14,515 nucleotides of DNA from NCBI GenBank assembly GCA_030688115.1, contig JAUYIX010000073.1, positions 1 through 14,515 of the forward strand, given 5' to 3'. Below the pieces are notes generated by a model, which was not told the DNA's origin, made no database searches, and saw only the letters and a program-made list of their open reading frames with translations. Made by a program: the position numbers and the translations under genes. Shown piece by piece: positions 7,883-14,449 of this stretch. Every line of letters starts with the position of its first letter. Position 1 is the stretch's first letter. Origin of the DNA: a bacterium (GTDB lineage Bacteria; Patescibacteriota; JAUYIX01).

Positions 7883-8650
7883 CGGATGTTCATTATCATA
7901 GCTGCAGCGGCGTGTGCGGTGTTGAGCTGCCCGAGCGTTGCGATTACAAAGGCCAAGCTCGCCGGAGTCCTGGTCGTTATCGACCCCGGGCACGGAGGCC
8001 TGGATGATGGTGCCTCAGGCGTGGTCAACGGCAACAGGGTAGTCGAGGACGAGCACGTCTATGATACTGCCCTGCGAGTTAGGGACATGATCGTACGGGA
8101 TGGCGGCAAAGTCGTCCTGACGATCGTCGACCCCAGGCAGAGTCGGCCGATCAATAACCCGGCCGGCAAGTGGCTTACGGACGGCAACGACGAGCAGATC
8201 AACGGCAGGGGCTGTAAACCTCTCAAGGGAGGCAGCAGCTGTCTGCGGTCGCGACTCGACGTCGCCAAACGGGCGATCAAAGACCACCGCGGCAAGGTGG
8301 TCTGGATCTCGATCCACTTTGACGTTGTCGGCAACGACAAGGTCACTGGGGTTAGGATCATTACCCCCGAGGGTCGTACGCCTCAAGTGGCGGAGGATAT
8401 CCGCTACATGTTCGCGAAGGCCAAACGCTGCCGCGCGCATGGGCCCATAGCCTTCAGCGGTGACAAGCGCTACGGCCTACGGAGGCTGTACGTGTTGGGC
8501 TCGAGAAACCCGATCCGCGATCGGATTTTGATCGAACTCGGGAACTTCAAGGCCCCGGAGGATCTCTGGCGCATCCGGGACCCCAAAGTCCGTGACGGCT
8601 ATGCCGCCTGCATAGTCAACGGACTAATCAAGTGGTCAGCGAGGAGCTGA
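7880..8650 (+). CDS. Secreted N-acetylmuramoyl-L-alanine amidase (Amidase_3 family)
   Basis: A zinc-dependent hydrolase expected to cut the bond between N-acetylmuramic acid and L-alanine in peptidoglycan, outside the membrane. The product is 256 residues, with a strong AAGGAGG six bases before the ATG. A signal peptide covers about residues 1-21 (hydrophobic MRMFIIIAAAACAVLS). A cysteine at 17 follows VLS, only a loose lipobox, so lipoprotein anchoring is possible but not convincing. The family's four key residues are present: H38 in VVIDPGHGG, E56 in RVVEDEHVYDTAL, H146 in WISIHFD, and E219 in ILIELGNF. There is no wall-binding domain on this chain; CWB2 proteins are encoded separately in the window. 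The gene ends in TGA and has its own terminator. A role in wall remodelling, division or attack on other cells cannot be told apart from the sequence. Confidence 0.92.
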   Translation: MRMFIIIAAAACAVLSCPSVAITKAKLAGVLVVIDPGHGGLDDGASGVVNGNRVVEDEHVYDTALRVRDMIVRDGGKVVLTIVDPRQSRPINNPAGKWLTDGNDEQINGRGCKPLKGGSSCLRSRLDVAKRAIKDHRGKVVWISIHFDVVGNDKVTGVRIITPEGRTPQVAEDIRYMFAKAKRCRAHGPIAFSGDKRYGLRRLYVLGSRNPIRDRILIELGNFKAPEDLWRIRDPKVRDGYAACIVNGLIKWSARS

Positions 8651-8680
8651 CCATGGCCAAATTTAACCAGACCACCCACC

Positions 8681-8720
8681 GCCCAAGAGCACTCTACCTC
8701 TTGGGCGTTTTCTTTTTTTG
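8681..8720 (+). terminator. Intrinsic terminator of the amidase gene
   Basis: GCCCAAGAG (8681-8689), loop CACTCTAC, CTCTTGGGC (8698-8706), then a T-rich tract GTTTTCTTTTTTTG. The stem is a perfect 9 bp. On the opposite strand no U-tract follows the stem, so it is not an obvious terminator for rpoD. Confidence 0.9.
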
Positions 8721-8745
8721 CTCAAAAAACTAGCTTTACTCCAAA

Positions 8746-8773
8746 AAATGCGACCCAAATGCGACCCAAATGC
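8746..8773. repeat. Tandem 11-bp repeat downstream of rpoD
   Basis: AAATGCGACCC occurs twice in direct succession (8746-8756, 8757-8767), followed by a partial third copy AAATGC. It lies between the amidase terminator and the rpoD stop codon, at the boundary where the GC-rich plus-strand pair meets the housekeeping genes. Function unknown. Confidence 0.8.
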
Positions 8774-8782
8774 AGGTCCGGC

Positions 8783-9997
8783 CTAAAAATCTTTTAGAAC
8801 CCGAACCTTATCGTGCTGTTTAATTTTTTCGAGTGCTTTAGCCTCGATCTGGCGGATACGCTCGCGTGTAACACCAAACTCTTTACCAACCTCCTCAAGC
8901 GTATGCTGAACACCATCAACCAACCCAAAGCGCATCTCCAGGATCTTTTGCTCGCGCGGCAAAAGATATTTCATGACATCACGCACATACCCCTTGAGCA
9001 AATTTTGCGCGGCTGACTCTGACGGCGCGATGGTCTTGGTATCTTCGATAAATTCACCCAGCTCGGAGTCGTCCTCATCGTCGCCCACGGATTTCTCGAG
9101 TGAGACGGTATCTTGGTTAATCTTAATAATGTGACGGACCTTATCCAACGGCATGTCCATCTCGGAGGCGATCTCCTCGGGCAATGGCTCGCGACCCAAA
9201 ATCTGTACAAGCCGACGCTCAGTCTGAACAAACTTATTAATCGTCTCAACCATGTGCACCGGTATACGGATAGTACGTGATTGATCAGCCAGCGCGCGTG
9301 TCACCGCTTGTCGGATCCACCAAGTCGCGTAGGTCGAGAATTTATAACCCTTACGATAATCAAATTTTTGCACGGCTCTAAACAACCCTAAGTTACCCTC
9401 CTGAATCAAATCCAAAAGCGTCAACCCGCCGCGTCCACTGTATTTTTTTGCGATCGATACAACCAGTCGCAAGTTAGCCTCGATCAAGCGTTGCTTTGCC
9501 GCCTGGTCGCCTTGCTCCATGCGTTTGGCAAGATCAATCTCCTCTTGGCGCGTAAGCAATGGCACACGTCCGATCTCTCGCAAATACATCTGGACCGAGT
9601 CAGCCGATAGCGCCGAGATGTCGATACGTTTTTCGTGGGCTTGCTCGGCCTTGGTTTTTTCTTTGGGTTTGTCTAAATAACCACCACGCATCTCGAGCAA
9701 CTCGAGCCCGGCCTGATCCAGCTTGGCATAAAACCACTCCAGCCCATCCAGCCAGCGCTCGGGCTCCGGGATCGTATGCAAAATCTCCGCCTCGGTAATA
9801 AACCCTTTTGACCGAGCGCGCGTCAGCAAAAGCTCAAACAGCGGCCGGGTCTGGGCCTGCTCCTGCTTGTTCATCTTAAGAACGCGGCGACGCGTCATTT
9901 TACCCGGCTTTCCGGGCTTTTTTGCTTTACTACGCGGTTTTTGCTTGCTCCGCGGACGCTGCCGGGAGAGCTTCTTGACGGTCTTTTTCTTAGCCAT
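8783..9997 (-). CDS. rpoD: RNA polymerase principal sigma factor (sigma-70 family)
   Basis: Directs RNA polymerase to -10/-35 promoters. The product is 404 residues. The N-terminus (1-45) is very rich in K and R. A region 1.1-like domain follows at about 50-108. Region 1.2 is at about 132-164 (DSVQMYLREIGRVPLLT) and regions 2.1-2.4 at 166-246 (EANLRLVVSIAKKYSGRG, LIQEGNLGLFRAVQKFD, FSTYATWWIRQAVTRAL). Region 3 runs from about 247 to 325, and region 4 has its helix-turn-helix at 367-392 (TLEEVGKEFGVTRERIRQIE). It is of normal length for a short primary sigma factor. It lies 43 bases downstream of dnaG on the same strand, the classical dnaG-rpoD order of the macromolecular synthesis operon. No SD precedes the ATG. 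Confidence 0.98.
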   Translation of the reverse strand: MAKKKTVKKLSRQRPRSKQKPRSKAKKPGKPGKMTRRRVLKMNKQEQAQTRPLFELLLTRARSKGFITEAEILHTIPEPERWLDGLEWFYAKLDQAGLELLEMRGGYLDKPKEKTKAEQAHEKRIDISALSADSVQMYLREIGRVPLLTRQEEIDLAKRMEQGDQAAKQRLIEANLRLVVSIAKKYSGRGGLTLLDLIQEGNLGLFRAVQKFDYRKGYKFSTYATWWIRQAVTRALADQSRTIRIPVHMVETINKFVQTERRLVQILGREPLPEEIASEMDMPLDKVRHIIKINQDTVSLEKSVGDDEDDSELGEFIEDTKTIAPSESAAQNLLKGYVRDVMKYLLPREQKILEMRFGLVDGVQHTLEEVGKEFGVTRERIRQIEAKALEKIKQHDKVRVLKDF

Positions 9998-10010
9998 GCG
10001 TCGAGGTGCC

Positions 10011-10016
10011 AGTATA
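10011..10016 (-). promoter_or_regulatory. Possible internal promoter -10 element for rpoD
   Basis: TATACT on the minus strand lies 13 bases before the rpoD ATG in the 43-base dnaG-rpoD gap. Transcription from it would give a leader of only about seven bases. No good -35 is seen at 16-18 bases, so support is weak; rpoD may rely on dnaG readthrough. Confidence 0.25.
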
Positions 10017-10040
10017 CTACGACTGTGCTCAATACTCTAG

Positions 10041-11852
10041 TTAAACCTCTTCCAGGCGCATCAAAGCCTGTGTTTTTTGGACGAACCGCTCGGCGGCCTG
10101 CTTGTTGCCGACCTCTTGTGCTTGGCGGTGCAGTTTGGCCAGCTCCCTACGCAACCCCTCGCGAGCGATCCCTTTTATCAGCTCTCTGATCTCAATCGAT
10201 TGCGGCAAATCAATATCTTGCAACTCCCGCTCCAACATAAAAATCTCGGCGTCAACGAGCCGACCCAAGTCCGCATTGATCTTTGCAACCTGATCGAGTA
10301 GGGCCGTGCCGGTTTGCTCGGACGTCACCAAAGCGCTAATCGCTGCGATCCAGGGTGCATCCAAAACGTCGAGCGGCTTGAGCGCCTCCTTGGTAATCAT
10401 GTCGCCGTGCACACGCACCGCGATAAGCCGTGCAACCTTACGTAGGAGTGAGTCCGGTTTTGCTTGAGCAGTGTCGGCCGGCGGACCACTCGCAGGGCGA
10501 GCAGAGGTAGGGCGAGCAGAGCCAACGCGCTCCCCCGTGCCGGTAAGTTTTTCCATCGCAGCACGCACGACTGACTCCTCGGCTCCGACCAAGCGGGTGA
10601 TTTGCTGGATGTAGTGTGCTTGTTCTACCGGATCGGTCAGACGTGCCACCTCAGGCAGAACCATCTGCGCAATCGACTTTTTAACCTCGACCTTGCCAAG
10701 ATCCTTACCGTCACTACTGCGCCGGATATAGTAATCAACGATACGCTCGCTCTTGGTGAGCGCAGAGGCCCACTCTTTAGGCCGCTCACGGCAGAGGTCA
10801 TCCGGGTCAACCTTCTCGGGCATGCGTGCGACTTTTACATTGAACCCGAGCGAGACGGCCAGGTCGATGCCACGTTTAGTCGCACTTGATCCGGCGAGAT
10901 CCACGTCAAACGCCAGAATCAAGTTAGCGGTATAGCGTTTGAGCAGCTTGAGTTGCTCAGGCGTCAGGGCCGTGCCACTCGTGGCAACCACATTAGTGAC
11001 ACCAACCCGATGCGATGAGACCGCGTCCATCTGCCCCTCGACCAACACGACAAAATCACGCCGCCGGATCTCACCCTTGGCCTGATTAAGGGAGAACAAA
11101 AACTTGCCCTTGTGATAGACCTCACTCTCGGGCGAGTTAATGTACTTGCCCATTTGCTCGTCCGGATCCATCGCTCGCGCCGAGAACCCAACCGTGCGAC
11201 CAACCACATCGATCAACGGAAAAGTCAGCCGATTTCTAAAGCGATCATAGACACCCTGTTTGGGAGCTCGGCGCGCGACCGCAACCCCGGCCGCCACCAT
11301 CTCCGACTCGCTGAACTTTTTCTTGCCCAGATATTCAACCAAGGCCGTCCAACTCGAGCCGGATGCCTGCGTAGCGCTGGGCGCAAACCCGATATGAAAA
11401 ACCTCTCGCGTGAGCTGATCAACTTTACGACGAGCTAACTCATCGCGAGCGGCGGCCGCCTCACCCGAGTCAACCAGCAAGGCCTGCTCGTAAAATGCCA
11501 TCGCGGCCGTGTTGATCTCGATCAAGCGCTGGGCCCGACCGGATTTTTCTTTGTCGTAGCTGCGGGTCGGGAGTTCTACCCCGGCCTTGCGAGCCAGCAA
11601 CTGCAAGGCCTCTCTAAACTCGACGCCCTCTATCTCCATAACAAAACTAAAAATATCGCCGCCTTTATTGCAGCCAAAACAATGCCAGCTACGCCGCTCG
11701 GGACTGACCATAAACGAGGGGGTTTTCTCCTGATGAAAAGGACACAGCCCCTTGAGATTGACCCCGGCCTGCTTGAGCAGCAAATACTCACCCACGAGTG
11801 CCTCAACGGAGAGACGCTCCTTTATGTCTTGGACGGGGTCGATCGTACTCAT
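10041..11852 (-). CDS. dnaG: DNA primase
   Basis: Synthesises RNA primers at the replication fork together with the DnaB helicase. The product is 603 residues, a normal length. The N-terminal zinc-binding domain has C37, H40, C58 and C61 (CPFHQEKTPSF, HCFGC). The catalytic core contains DRFRNRLTFPL (203-213), GRTVGFSAR (218-226) and KYINSPE (236-242). Its TOPRIM domain has E272 and D276 in VEGQMDAV, and the D-x-D pair D316/D318 in AFDVDLAG. DPDDLCR (349-355) follows. A Pro/Ala/Ser-rich linker at about 445-470 leads to a helical C-terminal domain of the kind that binds DnaB. The ATG at 11852 has no SD, but a -10-like hexamer lies exactly six bases upstream. rpoD follows in the same direction. 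Confidence 0.98.
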   Translation of the reverse strand: MSTIDPVQDIKERLSVEALVGEYLLLKQAGVNLKGLCPFHQEKTPSFMVSPERRSWHCFGCNKGGDIFSFVMEIEGVEFREALQLLARKAGVELPTRSYDKEKSGRAQRLIEINTAAMAFYEQALLVDSGEAAAARDELARRKVDQLTREVFHIGFAPSATQASGSSWTALVEYLGKKKFSESEMVAAGVAVARRAPKQGVYDRFRNRLTFPLIDVVGRTVGFSARAMDPDEQMGKYINSPESEVYHKGKFLFSLNQAKGEIRRRDFVVLVEGQMDAVSSHRVGVTNVVATSGTALTPEQLKLLKRYTANLILAFDVDLAGSSATKRGIDLAVSLGFNVKVARMPEKVDPDDLCRERPKEWASALTKSERIVDYYIRRSSDGKDLGKVEVKKSIAQMVLPEVARLTDPVEQAHYIQQITRLVGAEESVVRAAMEKLTGTGERVGSARPTSARPASGPPADTAQAKPDSLLRKVARLIAVRVHGDMITKEALKPLDVLDAPWIAAISALVTSEQTGTALLDQVAKINADLGRLVDAEIFMLERELQDIDLPQSIEIRELIKGIAREGLRRELAKLHRQAQEVGNKQAAERFVQKTQALMRLEEV

Positions 11853-11858
11853 AAACCG

Positions 11859-11864
11859 ATACTA
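11859..11864 (-). promoter_or_regulatory. Possible leaderless-transcript -10 element for dnaG
   Basis: TAGTAT on the minus strand is followed by six bases (CGGTTT) and then the ATG, the geometry in which RNA starts at or next to the A of the start codon. It matches four of six consensus positions. No convincing -35 is visible, and no SD exists, which fits leaderless initiation. Confidence 0.3.
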
Positions 11865-11975
11865 CACTAGTCCGTATGACCTATCTGGTAGAACCACCAA
11901 AATCTCTGCACAACATGTGGAAATCCTTCACATAATGTTCACGCTGGCTGTGCTATTATGCAGCTTACGTTAATC

Positions 11976-12008
11976 AAAAAAGCGGCTCTCCAGGCCGCTC
12001 TTTTTTTA
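11976..12008 (-). terminator. Intrinsic terminator downstream of the DUF4190 gene
   Basis: AGCGGC (11981-11986), loop TCTCCAG, GCCGCT (11994-11999), with A6 on one side and T7 on the other (separated from the stem by one C). On the minus strand the stem is followed by TTTTTT. It lies about 80 bases past the DUF4190 stop and would isolate that gene from dnaG; it could work in both directions. Confidence 0.85.
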
Positions 12009-12087
12009 TCGGGTCTCTGTATATGCCTAAACCCCGGCCTACTGAGGCTGAGACCGGTTCCTCCTTGTCCGTTTTATAGGCTGCGGA

Positions 12088-12369
12088 TCAAAGAGCCAAC
12101 AGGGGCGTCACAAACACCCCAAAAAAGATCATCATAAGCAGCATGCCCAAGATCGCAAATCCCAGGTAGGTAAATGAGATGGCAATGCCCGCGATGGCAA
12201 AACCACGCCCCTCTTGGTTAGAGTGCTTGAGCTGATCGAGCGCGATAAATCCAAAAACGAGACCGAGGATGACTATTCCAAATAGGCTGGTCACAAAACT
12301 TGCGATGGCAAAACCGTTGGTGCCAACGCGAACCGGCTGGGCTTGGACCTGTGGTGTCTTTTGTTTCAT
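12088..12369 (-). CDS. Small DUF4190-type membrane protein
   Basis: The product is 93 residues. A short polar Q/P-containing N-terminus (1-17) is followed by two hydrophobic segments, about 18-42 and 60-90, joined by a short loop. The sequence follows the DUF4190 pattern: a GFAIASFV start, GLVFGFIALDQLKHS between the helices, and GRGFAIAGIAISF opening the second. Members of this family are small inner-membrane proteins of unknown function, often downstream of an N-terminal extension. The gene is flanked by terminators on both sides, so it is probably transcribed alone. No SD is seen; GGAG on the minus strand is 13 bases from the ATG, too far. The region between it and dnaG (11853-12087) holds the terminator and otherwise no gene. 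Confidence 0.8.
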   Translation of the reverse strand: MKQKTPQVQAQPVRVGTNGFAIASFVTSLFGIVILGLVFGFIALDQLKHSNQEGRGFAIAGIAISFTYLGFAILGMLLMMIFFGVFVTPLLAL

Positions 12370-12396
12370 GTATATAAAAGTACTCCGAGCTTGGGT

Positions 12397-12434
12397 AAAA
12401 GAAAAGGGGTTCCGCTTGCGCCAAGCGGAACCCC
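12397..12434 (-). terminator. Intrinsic terminator of the gene starting at 13470
   Basis: GGGGTTCCGCTT (12406-12417), loop GCGCC, AAGCGGAACCCC (12423-12434): a perfect 12-bp stem. On the minus strand it is followed by TTTTCTTTT. It lies 19 bases beyond the stop codon at 12454 and upstream of the DUF4190 gene. Confidence 0.92.
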
Positions 12435-12453
12435 AACAAAGAAAGTTAGATAC

Positions 12454-13470
12454 TTACCCGGGACCCAGGCCGGTGATCCCCTTTTGGATCACACGATCCT
12501 GGAACTCTCCTAGTCGCGGCAGAGGGACACGCACCCGGTAAGGTGCATGCCCGGGGACCCCGGGGGGTAGGTACCTCATCAGGTCCACCTCCGGCCACGC
12601 GTGTGGCCGATCGACGTGGACCAGGTCGCCACTCGGGTTGGGGACGACCTTTGAGAACAACACATCGCCCATCAGATCCCTGACACGCTCGCGCCAGGCG
12701 CCGCGATGGACCACGTGCCCCGCCTCCAGGTAGGAGCGCAGATCCGAGAGTCCGATGTGACCGGGCCAGCGCTTGGCACGGTCGGCCGCTTGTAACGCAA
12801 TCCGTTTGGAGAGCGTCAGCGCCCGCGACACGTCACGCCTAAACGTGTCAACGCTGGACACATCACCACCGACACTCATGACCTTGATCATGGCGTCAGC
12901 GATGTCGTACCAGGCCTGCTCGTGCTGGTGCGGCCATACGTTGTAGGGCAACACCAACGATGAGACGGCGTCCACCAGCAGCCGGGTTGGCGGACTGAGG
13001 TGCATGCCGCGGTGGCCCGAGTCAAGGAGGTTAGCGTCCAGGACCGCGCCCGAGTACGACAGCCCGGCCCCCCTGGTAAAGGCCAAAAACCCGTCCATGC
13101 AGTTGGCGTGGAACCACACCACATTGCACTCCTCCCGAATAAACTCCCCGAGCCCGACCATTTGCGTACTCGAGGGCGCCAGCCTCCGGCTGACGATCTG
13201 GGCAGCGCGGCCCAGATGTTTGCGCAGCGTAGCAGCCAACCGCTGCTCGGCCCGCGTAAATGGCATGTGCTCGGTCTTTACCAGCACAAGCTGATGTCCC
13301 ATAGCCAGGGCCTCCCTGATCATCAGACCGATGGGACGGGTGAGCGCCAAGTCTACGATGCCGATGCGCGATCGCGCCGGCATGTTAAACAAAATTTGAC
13401 TAACCAGTGGCTCCTCAATCGCCGGGGAGACAGCGTACCCGATCGTGCCTTTGAGCTCGATCCTTATCAT
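12454..13470 (-). CDS. Cytoplasmic protein of unknown function with faint DHH-phosphoesterase character
   Basis: The product is 338 residues from the ATG at 13470, chosen because AAAGGAG lies five bases upstream. A start at 13545 would add 25 residues encoded by the leader repeats and is rejected. There is no signal peptide and no membrane segment. Residues 37-66 (IGIVDLALTRP...GHQLVLVKTEH) resemble the strand-helix-strand of DHH-family phosphoesterases in which IVDL-x-LTR is followed by I-D-H-H; here the DHH triad is degenerate (TEH). NVVWFHANCMDGFLAF (near 115-130) resembles the H-x-(D/N)-C-x-DG motif, and RYLPPG near residue 300 is also conserved in proteins of this look. Gene composition is GC-rich with many G/C-ending codons. 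It has its own promoter-like sequence, structured leader and terminator. Function cannot be assigned; if it is a DHH relative it has lost key metal ligands. Confidence 0.65.
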   Translation of the reverse strand: MIRIELKGTIGYAVSPAIEEPLVSQILFNMPARSRIGIVDLALTRPIGLMIREALAMGHQLVLVKTEHMPFTRAEQRLAATLRKHLGRAAQIVSRRLAPSSTQMVGLGEFIREECNVVWFHANCMDGFLAFTRGAGLSYSGAVLDANLLDSGHRGMHLSPPTRLLVDAVSSLVLPYNVWPHQHEQAWYDIADAMIKVMSVGGDVSSVDTFRRDVSRALTLSKRIALQAADRAKRWPGHIGLSDLRSYLEAGHVVHRGAWRERVRDLMGDVLFSKVVPNPSGDLVHVDRPHAWPEVDLMRYLPPGVPGHAPYRVRVPLPRLGEFQDRVIQKGITGLGPG

Positions 13471-13494
13471 CTCGGCTCCTTTCTTGATAAAACG

Positions 13495-13532
13495 GTCGAC
13501 AAAACCGCAAAACCGTCGACAATACCGTCGAC
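13495..13532. repeat. Three GTCGAC palindromes in a short leader array
   Basis: GTCGAC occurs at 13495-13500, 13515-13520 and 13527-13532, within repeats of the form CCGTCGACAA. Centre distances are 20 and 12 bases. The array lies between the SD of the gene starting at 13470 and a long near-palindrome. It could be protein-binding sites or RNA pairing segments (CGAC with GUCG). Confidence 0.7.
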
Positions 13533-13539
13533 AAAATTT

Positions 13540-13577
13540 GGGCACATGTACACGTACATTTGTATGTGCATGTACCC
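13540..13577 (-). promoter_or_regulatory. Long near-palindromic leader hairpin
   Basis: This 38-base near-palindrome begins GGGCACATG and ends CATGTACCC on the plus strand. Read as minus-strand RNA, its outer nine pairs hold with one G-U wobble, and one mismatch is followed by four more pairs including a second wobble. As plus-strand RNA the wobbles become A-C mismatches, so the structure favours the minus-strand transcript. It is in the putative leader of the gene starting at 13470. CATGTACCC (13569-13577) can also pair with GGGTACATG at 13650-13658 at DNA level. Confidence 0.6.
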
Positions 13578-13605
13578 GTTGTAAAAGTACCTACCAGAAC
13601 AGATG

Positions 13606-13634
13606 TTTCTATACTATAGCAGCCGCCCTGTCAA
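13606..13634 (-). promoter_or_regulatory. Candidate promoter of the gene starting at 13470
   Basis: On the minus strand there is a perfect TTGACA (13634-13629), a 17-base spacer and TAGAAA (13611-13606). TATAGA with a 15-base spacer overlaps it and is an alternative -10. Transcription would start near 13598 and give a leader of about 128 nt holding the near-palindrome and the GTCGAC array. Confidence 0.5.
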
Positions 13635-13696
13635 GACGTTGTGCAGAGTGGGTACATGGGTAATACTTTGATATCTTTGGTTACAAATAAATCGGA

Positions 13697-14449
13697 CTAG
13701 CTGCTCTCTTTACGCCGCTCATCGGTGTAAGCGCAGTAGTCACACTGTTCTCCCTGCGTTGGCGCCGTGTCACTATCCAAAGTTTTTTTAACGCGCTTGA
13801 GCACCGGCTCTATCCAATCAGCGTTACCTTTATAAGGTAGAACATCCACGTCAAACTCGAGTTTTTTGTCAAAGGCCTCAGCGTCGCGACGACCGTTGCA
13901 ATAAACAAAGTAGCCGGTATCGGAGACCTTAAACCCGGACTTGCGCAGCAGCCACTGGTAGACCTCCATCTGGCGCTTGTAACCGTCCTGCCAGGGTGCA
14001 TCGAGTGTAATCGGCGGAGTTTTACTGGTGGCCTTATAGTCCACCACGATTAGCTCGTCCAGTGGGTTTTTCCAGACGTCATCAACCGCTCCGGTCACCA
14101 GTAGATTGGTCGGCTTGTGATGATGCTGAACACCGACAAAGTTCTCGCGCCACTCGTCAATCTTTTGGTGTGCAAATGGCAGAGCGTCGATTCCATAGGA
14201 CTCCATCAGCGGGTGTTTTGTTTGGGCTGCGCGATGCACGTCAAACTCTTTTTTAAGCAGGGCGTCGACGGCAGAGTTGAGATTAAATGGGTAACCGGGT
14301 GGGCGACCAATCCCATTACGGGCGTTGAGGTAATAGCAGCGCGGACACTCCACAAACAGGTCGATTTTTGATCGACTTATCTTGTAGGGTTTTGTGTCGG
14401 CCGGATCATAAAGATTGCGCGTTTTGCGCGGGTTATAAAACTGAGACAT
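13697..14449 (-). CDS. Stand-alone PD-(D/E)XK superfamily nuclease (RecB/Cas4-like domain)
   Basis: The product is 250 residues. SRSKIDLFVECPRCYYL (25-41) is the usual opening of PF12705-type nuclease domains. GAVDDVW (120-126) supplies the motif II aspartate (D123), VVDYKAT (135-141) the D137-Y-K139 catalytic pair, and RQMEVYQWLL (159-168) the Q-x-x-x-Y motif (Q160, Y164). Cysteine pairs C35/C38 and C236/C239 frame the domain and could hold an iron-sulfur cluster or zinc, as in Cas4/AddB relatives, though the spacing here is 2+2 rather than Cas4's usual 1+3. No helicase motifs are present and no cas genes lie nearby, so a role in DNA repair or end processing is more likely than CRISPR adaptation. 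No SD precedes the ATG. Confidence 0.85.
   Translation of the reverse strand: MSQFYNPRKTRNLYDPADTKPYKISRSKIDLFVECPRCYYLNARNGIGRPPGYPFNLNSAVDALLKKEFDVHRAAQTKHPLMESYGIDALPFAHQKIDEWRENFVGVQHHHKPTNLLVTGAVDDVWKNPLDELIVVDYKATSKTPPITLDAPWQDGYKRQMEVYQWLLRKSGFKVSDTGYFVYCNGRRDAEAFDKKLEFDVDVLPYKGNADWIEPVLKRVKKTLDSDTAPTQGEQCDYCAYTDERRKESS

Noticed and set aside
7732..8034. 100-codon minus-strand frame across the amidase leader
   Set aside because: It overlaps the amidase start and its leader, has no SD or motif, and reads like translated spacer.
8648..8650. Recoding of TGA as glycine, as in some CPR lineages
   Set aside because: TGA ends the amidase gene just before a strong terminator, and none of the annotated genes needs an in-frame TGA read as an amino acid.
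11916..11924. DnaA-box-like TGTGGAAAT near dnaG
   Set aside because: Two mismatches to TGTGGATAA and no cluster of boxes or AT-rich unwinding region, so no support for an origin.
11951..12008. Possible tiny plus-strand RNA: TGCTATTAT as extended -10 followed by a terminator
   Set aside because: The product would be only about 42 nt, there is no -35 at proper spacing, and the hairpin is well explained as the DUF4190 terminator.
13471..13545. 25-residue N-terminal extension of the gene starting at 13470
   Set aside because: The extension is encoded by the GTCGAC repeat array and is Arg/Cys/Phe-rich, whereas a good SD sits just before the ATG at 13470.
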